Shown: positions 42,065 to 51,353 of the stretch, in pieces
Layout of the letters: each line of letters opens with the position of its first letter
How positions within the stretch are numbered: the first letter of the stretch is position 1
Source: DATBGO01 sp963695645
GTDB lineage: Bacteria > Actinomycetota > Actinomycetes > Streptosporangiales > Streptosporangiaceae
Direction of reading: 5' to 3'
Length of the DNA: 64,000 nucleotides
Assembly (NCBI GenBank): GCA_963695645.1
Contig: CAVOHC010000017.1
Span: 372,001 to 436,000, forward strand
Notes under the pieces: model-generated
Told to the model about the DNA's origin: nothing
The model's input: the letters and a program-made list of their open reading frames with translations, nothing else
The model's database searches: none
Position numbers and translations under genes: made by a program

Positions 42065-42745
42065 TTGACGCTCGCAGCGGTCGCCGCCGCTACCACGGCC
42101 GTTTCACAGTCCATCCACTCCTACGGGTACTGGGCGGTCTTCCTCGCGGTTGGCCTTGAGAGCCTCGGCGTGCCCATTCCCGGCGAGACCACGCTGATCG
42201 CGGCCGCCCTGTACGCGGGCTCGACGCACCAGCTCAGCCTCGTTCCGCTGATCATCGTGGCCGCCGTGGCGGCCATCGTGGGGGACAACATCGGCTACCT
42301 GATCGGCCGGTTCGGCGGCTACCGGCTGCTGCGCCGGTACGGGCACTACGTGCGAGTCGATGAGGCAAAGCTCAAGGTGGGCCGCTACCTGTTCGACCGG
42401 CACGGCGGCAAGGTGGTGTTCATCGGGCGGTTCATCTCGGTGCTGCGTACCTATGCCGCATTCCTGGCCGGGACCAACATGATGCACTGGCGCAGGTTCC
42501 TGCTCTACAACGCAGCCGGGGGAATCATCTGGGCGGCATTGTTCACAACCGGCGCGTATTACCTCGGTACCGCCTTCCACCAGGTCAGTACGGTGGTGAC
42601 CATCGTGGGCGCGGTTCTCGTGGTGGCGGTCGTGATCGCGGTGATCATCTACCTGCGCAAGCACCTGAAACGCCTGGAGGCGCGAGCCGAGAAGGCTTAC
42701 CCGGGCCCGCTCGACGACCCGAAGGTGACCAGCGGCGCCCGATGA
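42065..42745 (+). CDS. DedA family membrane protein
   Basis: 226 residues from TTG 42065. DedA/SNARE-associated motifs: VFLAVGLESLGVPIPGETTL (conserved E..PIPGE), VGDNIGYLIGRFGG, GGKVVFIGRFISVLRTYAAF and AGTNMMHWRRFLLYNAAGG (R..G/N). Four to five membrane segments and a basic C-terminal tail. DedA proteins act as lipid flippases, probably for undecaprenyl phosphate or phospholipid. Stand-alone gene. Confidence 0.9.
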   Translation: MTLAAVAAATTAVSQSIHSYGYWAVFLAVGLESLGVPIPGETTLIAAALYAGSTHQLSLVPLIIVAAVAAIVGDNIGYLIGRFGGYRLLRRYGHYVRVDEAKLKVGRYLFDRHGGKVVFIGRFISVLRTYAAFLAGTNMMHWRRFLLYNAAGGIIWAALFTTGAYYLGTAFHQVSTVVTIVGAVLVVAVVIAVIIYLRKHLKRLEARAEKAYPGPLDDPKVTSGAR

Positions 42746-42779
42746 CGCCGAGGGCGCCCGCATTCGGGGCTACCCGTGC

Positions 42780-43532
42780 TCAGCGGGCCGGCCGGGCCTC
42801 CCGGTCCGCCTCGGCCGCGCCATCCGCCTCGGCCGCGCCATCCTTCCCGGCCGCGTTATCCTTCCCGGCCGCGTTATCCTTCTCGGCCGCGCCATCCGCG
42901 GCGCGGCGGGCCGCCATCAGTTCCGCCACCGCCTGCGCGCCCGGATCAGCGGTGCGGCACAGCCCGTCCAGGGCGCCGGCCTGGTCTGCCGCGCTGCGGT
43001 TCTGGCTGAGCTTGTCCTTGGCCTCGATCTGCGTCACGGCCATCTCGACGCCAACGATGCCGCGAAGCTGCCCGTCGATATATGCCGCAGGGGCATCCTC
43101 GACCCGCCAGGGGTCCGGGATATACCGTTCGTGCTGGTCTGTCAGGCGGGTCACGATGTCGCGGAGCCACGCGGCGTCACGGTGGAAGGTCACCGGCCCG
43201 GTGAAGTGAACCGTGGTGTAGTTCCAGGTCGGTACGACCCGGCCATGCTCCTTGGCGCTCGGGTACCAGGACGGGGAGATGTACGCCTGCGGGCCGTGCA
43301 CGATGGCGAGCGCGGGCACGTTGCTGCGGGCCGTCCTCCACTGCGGGTTCGCCAGCGCGAGATGACCGAGTAGCCTGCCATGCTCGCCGGCCGAGGTGTC
43401 CCAGATGACCGGCAGCAGCGTGGAAGTCAGCCGCTCACCGTCAAAGGTGACAAGGTCAGCGGCCCCGGCCCGCTCGACAAAGGCCGCGACTTGGTCAAGG
43501 TCGTGGACAGCGAAATGCGCTGGAACATACAT
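42780..43532 (-). CDS. PaiB/FMN-binding negative transcriptional regulator
   Basis: 250 residues from ATG 43532. PaiB signatures: MYVPAHFAVHDLDQVAAFVE, GHLALANPQWRTA, IVHGPQAYISPSWYPSAKEH, VPTWNYTTVHFTGPV and GIVGVEMAVTQIEAKDKLSQ followed by NRS. FMN-binding split-barrel fold. After about 205 the tail is a short tandem repeat of K-D-N-A-A-G and E-A-D-G-A-A units, absent from most relatives. Function in Bacillus is repression of sporulation/protease genes; in actinobacteria it is unclear. Confidence 0.87.
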   Translation of the reverse strand: MYVPAHFAVHDLDQVAAFVERAGAADLVTFDGERLTSTLLPVIWDTSAGEHGRLLGHLALANPQWRTARSNVPALAIVHGPQAYISPSWYPSAKEHGRVVPTWNYTTVHFTGPVTFHRDAAWLRDIVTRLTDQHERYIPDPWRVEDAPAAYIDGQLRGIVGVEMAVTQIEAKDKLSQNRSAADQAGALDGLCRTADPGAQAVAELMAARRAADGAAEKDNAAGKDNAAGKDGAAEADGAAEADREARPAR

Positions 43533-43790
43533 ATCGCCAGCTTAGGTCCGCCGGTCGGCCGCCTGCTGCGGGCGGTCACGGGCTGAAGTGCCTGGCGGTG
43601 ACGGATCAGTAACCCGCCTGCCCTGAGTGTGGGCGTCCTACCGGCGCCTGTCCAGAATCGCGTCAGGCCATCGCCGGCTGAACCGCGGCGAACCGGGTAG
43701 AGTCGTCCGGACCGGATCGGGTGATCCCGCAACGGGAGGGCCACGACGGAGCGGTCGTCATCAGCTCGGTTACTAGAGAGCGAGCAGCGC

Positions 43791-44822
43791 ATGAAGGCTC
43801 TGGTAAAGGTCCGACCTGAGCCAGGGCTGCGGATCGAGGACGTGCCGATCCCTGCGGTTGGCCGGGGCGATGTGCTCATCCGGGTGCTGCGGACCGGTGT
43901 CTGCGGCACCGACCTGCACATCTACGAGTGGGACGGCTGGGCGCAGGCCAACGTGCCGGTGCCGCTGGTCATCGGGCACGAGTTCGTCGGCGAGGTCGTG
44001 GCGGCCGGGCCTGACGTGGACGACCTGCATTCCGGTGATCTCGTCAGCGGTGAGGGGCATCTGGTCTGCGGCCGCTGCCGCAATTGCATGGCCGGGCGGC
44101 GGGTTCAGTGCGCTCGCACCAAAGGGATCGGCGTCAACCATCCGGGTGCTTTCGCCGAGTTCATCGCCATGCCGGCGACGAACGTGTGGCACCATCCGCC
44201 GGACATCGACCTCGATGTGGCGGCGATCTTCGATCCATTCGGCAACGCCGTCCACGCGACGCTGACGTTCCCGATTCTCGGTGAGGACGTCCTCATCACG
44301 GGAGCGGGCCCGATCGGGCTGATGGCGGCGATCGTGGCCAGGCATGCTGGGGCCCGCCACGTCGTCATCACCGACGTCTCGCCATACCGGCTGGACCTTG
44401 CCCGGCGGATCGGCGTCACCCTCGCCGCGGACGCCGCCGCAACCACCCTCCATGATGCGATGGGGCAACTAGAGATGCTGGAGGGGTTCGACGTTGGCCT
44501 GGAAATGTCCGGCAAGCCGACCGCGCTGCGGGACATGCTGGCCGCCATGACCCATGGCGGCAAGATCGCGGTTCTCGGGCTGCCAACCGAGCAGTTCGGG
44601 ATCGACTGGGCCCACCTTGTCCTCAACATGATCACGATAAAGGGGATCTACGGGCGCCAGATGTTCGAGACCTGGTACGAGATGGCAGTCCTTATCCAAT
44701 CGGGCGTCGACATCTCCCCGGTCATTACGCACCGGTTCGATGCCATGGACTTCGACGCGGCCTTCGAGACCGTCCGCAGCGCCCAGTGCGGCAAGGTAGT
44801 CCTCAACTGGGCCGAACGGTAA
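43791..44822 (+). CDS. tdh: L-threonine 3-dehydrogenase
   Basis: 343 residues from ATG 43791. Zinc alcohol-dehydrogenase fold: VLRTGVCGTDLHIYEWDGWA (catalytic Cys, WD motif of TDH), GHEFVGEVV (His, Glu), structural zinc set CGRCRNCMAGRRVQC, NAD site GAGPIGLMAAIVARHAGA. Converts L-threonine to 2-amino-3-ketobutyrate with NAD+. The next gene, 31 bases on, encodes the ligase/transferase that splits the product to glycine and acetyl-CoA, which makes the assignment firm. Confidence 0.95.
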   Translation: MKALVKVRPEPGLRIEDVPIPAVGRGDVLIRVLRTGVCGTDLHIYEWDGWAQANVPVPLVIGHEFVGEVVAAGPDVDDLHSGDLVSGEGHLVCGRCRNCMAGRRVQCARTKGIGVNHPGAFAEFIAMPATNVWHHPPDIDLDVAAIFDPFGNAVHATLTFPILGEDVLITGAGPIGLMAAIVARHAGARHVVITDVSPYRLDLARRIGVTLAADAAATTLHDAMGQLEMLEGFDVGLEMSGKPTALRDMLAAMTHGGKIAVLGLPTEQFGIDWAHLVLNMITIKGIYGRQMFETWYEMAVLIQSGVDISPVITHRFDAMDFDAAFETVRSAQCGKVVLNWAER

Positions 44823-44853
44823 AGAACCGACACAATAACGAGGGGCCAGCCAA

Positions 44854-46035
44854 GTGTTCGCTAACGTCCGCGAGGAAATAGGCGCGGAGCTTGACAAGAT
44901 CCGCGCCGACGGCCTGTTCAAGGCCGAGCGCGTTATCGTGAGCCCGCAGCGGGCCAGCATCCGGGTTCAGGACGGCGGCGAGGTGCTCAACCTGTGCGCC
45001 AACAATTACCTGGGGCTGGCCGACGATCCGCGGATCATCGCCGCCGCCAAGGATGCTCTCGACCGGTGGGGCTACGGCCTGGCCAGCGTCCGGTTCATCT
45101 GCGGCACCCAGGACATCCACAAGCAGCTTGAGCAGCGCATCTCGGAGTTCCTCAGCACCGAGGACACGATCCTGTACTCCTCGTGCTTTGATGCCAACGG
45201 CGGGCTGTTCGAGACGATCCTGGACGAGCAGGACGCCGTCATCAGTGACGAGCTGAACCACGCATCGATCATCGATGGGATCAGGCTCTGCCGCGCGAAA
45301 CGGCTGCGGTACCGCAACCGCGACATGGCCGATCTTGAGAAGCAGCTGCAGGCCGCTCAGGACTCCCGGCGCAGGCTCGTCGCAACCGACGGCGTTTTCT
45401 CGATGGATGGCTATCTTGCCCCGCTCGGCGAGATCTGCGCCCTGGCCGAGCGCTACCAGGCGATGGTCATGGTCGATGACTCGCATGCGGTGGGTTTCGT
45501 CGGCGACCGCGGTCGCGGGACTCCCGAACTGCACGGCGTGGCCGACCGCGTCGACGTGGTGACGGGCACGCTCGGCAAGGCGCTTGGGGGGTCCAGCGGC
45601 GGTTACGCGAGCGGCCGCAGGGAAGTCATCGACCTGCTGCGGCAGCGCTCGCGACCATACCTCTTCTCCAACTCGGTGGCCCCGGCTGTCGTCGGCGCCT
45701 CGCTCAAGGTCCTCGATCTGCTCGACGGCAGCGACTACCTGCGGGCCCGGCTGCACGAGAATACCGCCTGGTTCCGCCAGCGGATGACCGAGCTCGGCTT
45801 CGACATCCTGCCGGGCAATCACCCGATCGTCCCGGTGATGATAGGCGACGCCGCGCGCGCGAGCCGGATGGCCGACCTGCTGCTGCAGAAAGGGATCTAC
45901 GTCATCGGGTTCAGCTATCCGGTCGTGCCCGTCGGGAAGGCCCGGATCCGGACTCAGGTCTCGGCCGCGCATACGAACGCCGAGCTGGAACGGGCAGCGA
46001 CCGCGTTCGCGGCGGCCCGCGACGAGATGGGCTGA
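44854..46035 (+). CDS. kbl: Glycine C-acetyltransferase (2-amino-3-ketobutyrate CoA ligase)
   Basis: 393 residues from GTG 44854. PLP alpha-oxoamine synthase: NLCANNYLGLADDPRIIAAA, GYGLASVRFICGTQDIHKQL, DELNHASIIDGIRLCRAK, VMVDDSHAVGFVGDRGRGTP, and GTLGKALGGSSGGYASG with the PLP lysine. The RFICGTQ stretch is typical of Kbl rather than of serine palmitoyltransferase or BioF. Works with Tdh to turn threonine into glycine and acetyl-CoA. Ends 20 bases before the convergent HxlR gene. Confidence 0.95.
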   Translation: MFANVREEIGAELDKIRADGLFKAERVIVSPQRASIRVQDGGEVLNLCANNYLGLADDPRIIAAAKDALDRWGYGLASVRFICGTQDIHKQLEQRISEFLSTEDTILYSSCFDANGGLFETILDEQDAVISDELNHASIIDGIRLCRAKRLRYRNRDMADLEKQLQAAQDSRRRLVATDGVFSMDGYLAPLGEICALAERYQAMVMVDDSHAVGFVGDRGRGTPELHGVADRVDVVTGTLGKALGGSSGGYASGRREVIDLLRQRSRPYLFSNSVAPAVVGASLKVLDLLDGSDYLRARLHENTAWFRQRMTELGFDILPGNHPIVPVMIGDAARASRMADLLLQKGIYVIGFSYPVVPVGKARIRTQVSAAHTNAELERAATAFAAARDEMG

Positions 46036-46055
46036 GACCGGGCCGTCTTCGGGCC

Positions 46056-46499
46056 TCACCCGCCGGCTGCCACCGGCCTGGCGTCGCGCGCGTCAACGGG
46101 CTTACCGCATGCCTCACATACCACCTGGGTGACCAGCCGGTGACCGCAGCTGTGCTCAAGGACCAGCGGCGGCCCGTCAGCGCTGGCCAGGTGGCGGTCG
46201 CCCCAGTGCATCAGCGTGAGGATGACCGGGTACAGTTCCCGGCCGGCTTGAGTCAGCCGGTACTCGAAGCGGGCCGGGTGCGTGGAGTAAGGCCGGCGCT
46301 CGAGGATCCCGGCGTCCACAAGTGTGCGGAGCCGCGCGGCGAGGGTGTCCCTTGGCGCGCCGGTCTGCCGGACCATCCCGTCGAAGCGGCGGTTGCCGAG
46401 AAACACCTCCCGCACGGCGAGGAGGGCCCACTTCTCCCCGACGATCTCAAGCGTGCGAGCCACGGAGCAAACCCGCGGCATAGCGGATACGGCCGTCAT
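46056..46499 (-). CDS. HxlR family transcriptional regulator
   Basis: 147 residues from ATG 46499. Winged helix: PRVCSVARTLEIVGEKWALL, AVREVFLGNRRFDGMVRQTG, APRDTLAARLRTLVDAGILE and RFEYRLTQAGRELYPVI. The N-terminal VCSVA cysteine is conserved in HxlR redox sensors; a C-terminal CGHRLVTQVVCEACGK adds three cysteines that could bind zinc. The gene is divergent from an MFS exporter, with 95 bases between starts, and is its likely repressor. Confidence 0.87.
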   Translation of the reverse strand: MTAVSAMPRVCSVARTLEIVGEKWALLAVREVFLGNRRFDGMVRQTGAPRDTLAARLRTLVDAGILERRPYSTHPARFEYRLTQAGRELYPVILTLMHWGDRHLASADGPPLVLEHSCGHRLVTQVVCEACGKPVDARDARPVAAGG

Positions 46500-46594
46500 G
46501 CTTACAGTATATCTGGTGAGTCCAACTTCTGGACGCACAGTGGCGTTACCGGTTAGGCTGGGTCCAGATTCCGGACCGACTCGAAGGACCCCCG

Positions 46595-48094
46595 GTGAGC
46601 TCTCGCCATTCGCCAATCGCCATCCCGCAGGCCGCCGTCCGCTCGCGGGCCGCCCCGCCGGACGTCACCGCGCCACGGTCCGGGCCGGGCGCCCGTCAGG
46701 TGACCGCGGTCGTCGGCGTGCTATCGCTTGCTGTGTTCATGTCCAGCCTCGACTTGTTCATCGTCAACCTTGCCTTCCCCTACATCGGCAAGGAGTACAG
46801 CGGCACGAGCCTGTCCGACCTGTCCTGGGTGCTGAACGGGTACACGATCGTCTTCGCGGCCGTGCTGGTGCCGGCCGGCCGCTGGGCCGACCGGGTCGGG
46901 CGCCGCAGGCTCTTCGTCACCGGCCTGATCGCGTTCAGCGTCGGCTCGCTGCTCTGCGGCCTGGCGCCCGGAATCGCCGAGCTCATAGCCGCCCGGGTCA
47001 TCCAGGCGGCCGGGGCCGGCCTGATGGTGCCGGCCTCGCTGTCGCTCTTGCTGGCGGCAGTTCCGGCGCAAGCGCGCGGCCGCGCGATCGGCACCTGGTC
47101 GGCGCTCGCCGCCCTCGGCGCCGCCCTCGGGCCGGTGATCGGCGGAAGCCTGGTGCAGTTCAGCTGGCGGTGGGTGTTCTTGATCAACCTGCCGGTCGGA
47201 GTGGCCGCCATCCTGCTGGCGGTCAGAGTGGTACCCGAGAGCAAAGACGAGCGGGTCCAGGCCGGGCCTGACGTAGCCGGCGCCGGGCTGCTGGCAGCCG
47301 CAGTGGGCCTGGTCGCCCTGGCCCTCGTCGAGGCGCCCGGCTGGGGGTGGGGCTCGGCCAGCTTCATCGGCTTGCTGCTCGCCTCGCTGGCCTGCGGCGC
47401 GGCAATGGTTGCCCGCTCGCAGCGCCACCATTCCCCTGTGCTCGAACTCAGCCTGCTCCGCTCCCGGACCTTCAGCGGCTCTTTCGGCGCTTCGATCCTC
47501 TACTACGCAGCCTTCGGCGCTTTTGTGCTGAACTCTGTCGAGTTCCTCACCGGAGTGTGGCACTACTCCGCGGTGCGGGCGGGCCTTGCCATCGGGCCAG
47601 GCCCGCTGATGGTCCTGCCCTTCGCGATGCTCGTCGCTCCCCGCCTGGCTGCCCGCCTCGGCGGCCCGGGCCGGGTGGCGGTGATCGGCTGCGCCGTCAA
47701 CGCCGGCGCGCAACTGCTGTGGCTCGCGCAGATCCAGGCCCACCCGGCTTACCTGACCCATCTGCTGCCGGCCCAGCTGCTCGGCGGCGCGGGGGTCGGC
47801 CTGACAATTCCCTCGTTGCTCGGAGCCGGCAGTGCGTCGCTGACGCCGGACCGATTCGGCACCGGCAGCGGGATCCTCAACATGGGCCGCCAGGTGGGTA
47901 CCGTGCTCGGCGTGGCTGGCCTGATAGCTATCCTCTCCCACGTCGCGGCCAATGACCCGGTTGTCACCTACCGCCACGGCGTGATCCTCATCATCGCGTT
48001 CTTCGGCGGCGCCGGAATCGTCTCAGCCGGCCTGCTGACCGGCCGGGCCGCCTTGCCCGACGCGCAGATGGTCGCGGTCAAGGAGCCCCGATGA
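46595..48094 (+). CDS. MFS drug:H+ antiporter, DHA2-like
   Basis: 499 residues from GTG 46595. 12-14 helices after a Pro/Ala-rich N-terminus of 35 residues. Motifs: AVFMSSLDLFIVNLAFPYIG, AGRWADRVGRRRLFVTGLIA (motif A), ALGAALGPVIGGSLVQFSWR with WVFLINLPVG (motif C and DHA2 signature). It is divergent from an HxlR regulator and overlaps the thioesterase gene by 4 bases, suggesting export of an acylated or aromatic compound after hydrolysis; that link is inference. Confidence 0.88.
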   Translation: MSSRHSPIAIPQAAVRSRAAPPDVTAPRSGPGARQVTAVVGVLSLAVFMSSLDLFIVNLAFPYIGKEYSGTSLSDLSWVLNGYTIVFAAVLVPAGRWADRVGRRRLFVTGLIAFSVGSLLCGLAPGIAELIAARVIQAAGAGLMVPASLSLLLAAVPAQARGRAIGTWSALAALGAALGPVIGGSLVQFSWRWVFLINLPVGVAAILLAVRVVPESKDERVQAGPDVAGAGLLAAAVGLVALALVEAPGWGWGSASFIGLLLASLACGAAMVARSQRHHSPVLELSLLRSRTFSGSFGASILYYAAFGAFVLNSVEFLTGVWHYSAVRAGLAIGPGPLMVLPFAMLVAPRLAARLGGPGRVAVIGCAVNAGAQLLWLAQIQAHPAYLTHLLPAQLLGGAGVGLTIPSLLGAGSASLTPDRFGTGSGILNMGRQVGTVLGVAGLIAILSHVAANDPVVTYRHGVILIIAFFGGAGIVSAGLLTGRAALPDAQMVAVKEPR

Positions 48095-48684
48095 TGCCGC
48101 CCGGCCAGCAAGGCCCGGCAGGCCAGCAAGGCCCGGCAGGCCCGCCAGGCGGGACAGGAGCAGAGTCCGCTCCGGTGCCTCGCCTCGACTGGGGGGCGGC
48201 GCGCTCCAAGTCAGTCACCTGGTACGCCGCGGACGCCACGGTGGCAGGCGGGGCTGGCATGTCCGGTCTGCAGTTCATGCAGGCGCTGGCTGACGGCCAG
48301 GTGGCCCCGGCACCGATCGCGCTCTTGCTCAACATGCGCCCGCGCCAGGTGGAGCACGGACTGGTGGTGTTCGAGTGCGCGCCCGACGAGTCCGTCTACA
48401 ACCCGATAGGCGTGGTACATGGCGGGCTGGTGTGCACGCTGGCTGACACCGTGGCGGGCTGCGCGGTGCACACCACTCTCGACGCCGGGATCGGCTACAC
48501 CTCGATCGATATCACAGTTAACTTCCTGCGACCGGTCACGCTCGAGAGCGGCGTCCTGGTAGCCACCGGCCGGGTTGTCAAGCCTGGGCGGAACATCGCC
48601 CTTGCGTCGGCGGCGGTGCAAGACGGAGCAGGACGCCTGGTCGCCACCGCCACCAGCAACTGCCTGATCATGCCCGCCAGCTGA
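48091..48684 (+). CDS. PaaI-type hotdog thioesterase with collagen-like N-terminus
   Basis: 197 residues from ATG 48091 (ATGATG overlap with the exporter). The hotdog domain spans about 60-195: VYNPIGVVHGGLVCTLADTV is the (N)xxGxxHGG active-site motif, and GIGYTSIDITVNFLRPV follows. Before it, residues 4-22 read PGQQGPAGQQGPAGPPGG, a Gly-X-Y collagen-like run; the DNA shows a 12-15 base repeat (GGCCAGCAAGGCCC). Hydrolyses acyl- or aryl-CoA esters. It ends at a strong terminator. Confidence 0.88.
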   Translation: MMPPGQQGPAGQQGPAGPPGGTGAESAPVPRLDWGAARSKSVTWYAADATVAGGAGMSGLQFMQALADGQVAPAPIALLLNMRPRQVEHGLVVFECAPDESVYNPIGVVHGGLVCTLADTVAGCAVHTTLDAGIGYTSIDITVNFLRPVTLESGVLVATGRVVKPGRNIALASAAVQDGAGRLVATATSNCLIMPAS

Positions 48685-48699
48685 GCCGGCGCGAGAAAG

Positions 48700-48725
48700 C
48701 TCCCGCGCCCAGGCGGGCGCGGGAG
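48700..48725. terminator. Strong GC hairpin between convergent genes
   Basis: CTCCCGCGCCC and GGGCGCGGGAG form an 11-base-pair stem with a 4-base loop (48711-48714), 15 bases after the thioesterase stop. It is flanked by AAAG on the left and ACTATT on the right rather than a full T-run. It could serve both the thioesterase operon and the convergent H1-like gene. Confidence 0.75.
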
Positions 48726-48786
48726 ACTATTCCGATGGTCGGCCGGGCCGGTGACCTCTTGGCGACAAGCACCGGCCCGGCACCTG

Positions 48787-49413
48787 TCACGCTGCGGTCT
48801 TCGGCCTCGGCGCGGTCTTGGCCGCGGCCTTCCGCCGCGGGGCGGACTTCGACGCGGTCTTCCGCCTCGCCGTGATCTTCACCGACGACGCTGCTGGCTT
48901 CGCCGCCGACATCGTCTTGGCCGCCGCCGTCAGCGCCTTGGCTGCGGTGGTCATGGCCTTGGTGGCGGTGTTCATCGCCTGCATGGCGGCCGACATCGTC
49001 TTGGCCGACGCCATCCCCTTACTGGCCGCGGAAGTCATCCGGGTCGACGCTGTGGTGACCTTCGCCGCCGCCGACGAGACCTTCCTCGCGGCAGGCGCCT
49101 TGGCCGGCATGGCCCTGGGCGCCTTGCGTGTCCCCGTGCTGGCGGCTGCCTTGCGGGTCCCCGTTCCGGTGGCCGCCTTACGCGTCGCCGTGCGGTTGAC
49201 CGCCTTGCGGGTCCCCGTTCCGGTGACTGCCTTGCGGGTCCCCGTGCCGGTGATTGCGTTGCTCGTCGCCTTGCCGGCCGGCGCCTTGCCGCTGGCCCTG
49301 ACCTTCGGCCGGCTGGCCGTAGTCATGGACACACTGTTGCCGACACGTCGGGCGCGGACGATATCCGCCGAGCCGTTGCGAAAGGCCGAGTGAGTCCTAG
49401 TTTGCACCTGCAT
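48787..49413 (-). CDS. Histone H1-like Ala/Lys/Thr-rich basic protein
   Basis: 208 residues from ATG 49413; GGGGGGAG lies 6 bases before this ATG, which favours it over the internal ATG at 49326. The body is low-complexity: residues about 50-95 carry 9- to 10-residue repeats around TGTGTRKA, the middle is Ala/Thr/Met-rich, and the end has RRKTASKSAPRRKAAAKTAP. Such Lys/Arg/Ala-rich tails occur in actinobacterial HupB and H1-like nucleoid proteins, but no HU domain is present. It probably binds DNA or RNA non-specifically. The family is inferred from composition, not homology. Confidence 0.65.
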   Translation of the reverse strand: MQVQTRTHSAFRNGSADIVRARRVGNSVSMTTASRPKVRASGKAPAGKATSNAITGTGTRKAVTGTGTRKAVNRTATRKAATGTGTRKAAASTGTRKAPRAMPAKAPAARKVSSAAAKVTTASTRMTSAASKGMASAKTMSAAMQAMNTATKAMTTAAKALTAAAKTMSAAKPAASSVKITARRKTASKSAPRRKAAAKTAPRPKTAA

Positions 49414-49708
49414 TGATCTCCCCCCATGTTGATCAATTACGGGAGACCTATTCCACCATTGGCTGCTCCTTACACCAATGCGCGGTCAGTAATAAGAAAG
49501 TAGTGCGATCTCTGAAGCGCGCACTTAGTCAGGGCAGGCCCGCTTTCAGCAGCGGCCCGGACAGTTCTCGCGGCTTTCGAAGGCCGCGGATTCACCAGCT
49601 GAGCCCCCTGCGAAGCGGTTAGCTGCCGCGCAGCAAGGCGAGGATGCCGTCGACCTGCTCGCCATAGTCCTGCGCTGGGCGCGCGGTTGCCGCAGCAGCC
49701 GCACCGGC

Positions 49709-51094
49709 TCAGCCGCCCTGGCCTCCGACCCATACCGACTTGATGTTGCAGAACTCCCGGATGCCCTGGACCGCTAGCTCCCGGCCGTGGCCGGAGGTCT
49801 TGATGCCCCCGAATGGCAGCTGCGGATAGGAGGTCACGTTGCCGTTGATGAAGACCATCCCGGCATCGAGGTCCCTGACGAACCTGGCCCGCTCCTGCTC
49901 GTCGTTGGTCCAGGCATTGGCGCCGAGCCCGAACTCGGTGCTGTTGGCTAGTTCTATTGCCTCGTCGATTCCGGCCACCCGGTAGAGCGTAGCCACGGGC
50001 CCGAAGACCTCCTCGGTATGCACGCGCATGGCCGGGGTGATGCCGGTGAGCACGGTCGGCGGGTAGTACCAGCCGGGCCCGGCTGGTGACTTCCCGCCGC
50101 ACAGCACCCGCGCGCCCTTGCTTACCGCGTCGTCCACGAGTTCCTCGACGTCCGTGCGCTGCTGCTCCGAGGCAAGCGGGCCCACGTCGGTGCCGTCGAG
50201 CATCGGGTCGCCGACGGTCATGCCGGACATCTGCCGGGCGAACAGGCGCTCGAAGTCGTCGCCGACCGACGCGTGGACGATAAAGCGCTTGGCCGCGATG
50301 CACGACTGGCCGTTGTTCAGGCAGCGCGCGACGGCGGCCACTTTCGCCGCAGCCGCCAGGCCTGCCGACGGCATGACAATGAACGGGTCACTGCCGCCGA
50401 GCTCGAGGACCACCTTCTTGATCTCGCTGCCCGCGATGGCCGCCACTGATTGCCCGGCGGGCCCCGAGCCGGTGAGCGTGGCCGCCACCACCCGGTCGTC
50501 CCGCAGGATGGCCTCTATCCGGGCGGACCCGACGAGAAGCGTCTGGAAGGCTCCGTCAGGAAAACCGGCCCGGCTGAACAGGTCCTGCATGAACAGGGCT
50601 GTCTGCGGAACATTCGACGCATGCTTGAGCAGCCCCACGTTGCCTGCCATCAGGGATGGAACGGCAAAGCGCATAGCCTGCCAAAGCGGGAAATTCCATG
50701 GCATGATCGCCAGGACCGGCCCGAGTGACTGGTAGGTAACGTAGGCTTGCGCGGCCCCTACAGCGGCAGCGTCGGCGGGCTCGTCGGCGAGGAACCCGGC
50801 CGCCCGGTCGGCGTAGAAGCGGCAGGCTGTTGCGCATTTGGCCACTTCTTGCCGCGCCGCGGCCACCGTCTTTCCCATCTCCGTTGTCATCATCGCGGCG
50901 ATCCGGTCGCGTTCATCATCAAGGATGTCGGCGGCCCGGCGCATCCAGGTCGCCCGCTGCGCGAAGTCGGTAAGCCGGTAGCTCGCGTGGGCCTCCGCCG
51001 CCGCCGCCAGGCAGCGCTCCACCTCCTCATCGGAGATCTCGTCATAGGTCTTCAGCGTCTCCCCGGTAGCGGGGTTAACGGTCGCGATCGCCAC
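49709..51094 (-). CDS. Succinate-semialdehyde dehydrogenase-like aldehyde dehydrogenase
   Basis: 461 residues from ATG 51094. ALDH motifs: IMPWNFPLWQAMRFAVPSLM, LTGSGPAGQSVAA, VVLELGGSDPFIV (catalytic Glu), NNGQSCIAAKRF (catalytic Cys) and EEVFGPVATLYR. Starts with IATVNPATGETLKTY, as in the GabD1/Sad subgroup. Oxidises an aldehyde, probably succinate semialdehyde, with NAD(P)+. Length fits the short subgroup (450-460). No GABA aminotransferase gene is next to it. Confidence 0.88.
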   Translation of the reverse strand: MAIATVNPATGETLKTYDEISDEEVERCLAAAAEAHASYRLTDFAQRATWMRRAADILDDERDRIAAMMTTEMGKTVAAARQEVAKCATACRFYADRAAGFLADEPADAAAVGAAQAYVTYQSLGPVLAIMPWNFPLWQAMRFAVPSLMAGNVGLLKHASNVPQTALFMQDLFSRAGFPDGAFQTLLVGSARIEAILRDDRVVAATLTGSGPAGQSVAAIAGSEIKKVVLELGGSDPFIVMPSAGLAAAAKVAAVARCLNNGQSCIAAKRFIVHASVGDDFERLFARQMSGMTVGDPMLDGTDVGPLASEQQRTDVEELVDDAVSKGARVLCGGKSPAGPGWYYPPTVLTGITPAMRVHTEEVFGPVATLYRVAGIDEAIELANSTEFGLGANAWTNDEQERARFVRDLDAGMVFINGNVTSYPQLPFGGIKTSGHGRELAVQGIREFCNIKSVWVGGQGG

Positions 51095-51353
51095 ATTTCC
51101 TCATTTCGTTACTCGCGGATGCATCGCCGGAACGCCGCTCAACGCCGCTCCTGCCCGCACCGGGCCAGGCCACACGTCCGGGCCTTGATGCTGGGGTTAC
51201 CAGTACGAGAGCACCACTTGGGAACAACATTAGGCCGGGAAGGCCCGGTCCGGTCTGCCGCGGTGGCACGGATCACGGATTGACATCCTCGTTCTGCCTG
51301 TCCTGCTCGGCGACGGGATCTCGCTCTCCCCGCAGGGCAGCGCCCGGCCTGAC

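Noticed and set aside
48818..49393. 191-codon plus-strand hydrophobic frame opposite the H1-like gene
   Set aside because: The minus-strand ATG has a very strong ribosome site and a typical basic H1-like composition; the plus frame is Ala/Val-rich as expected for the antisense of Ala/Thr/Lys codons.
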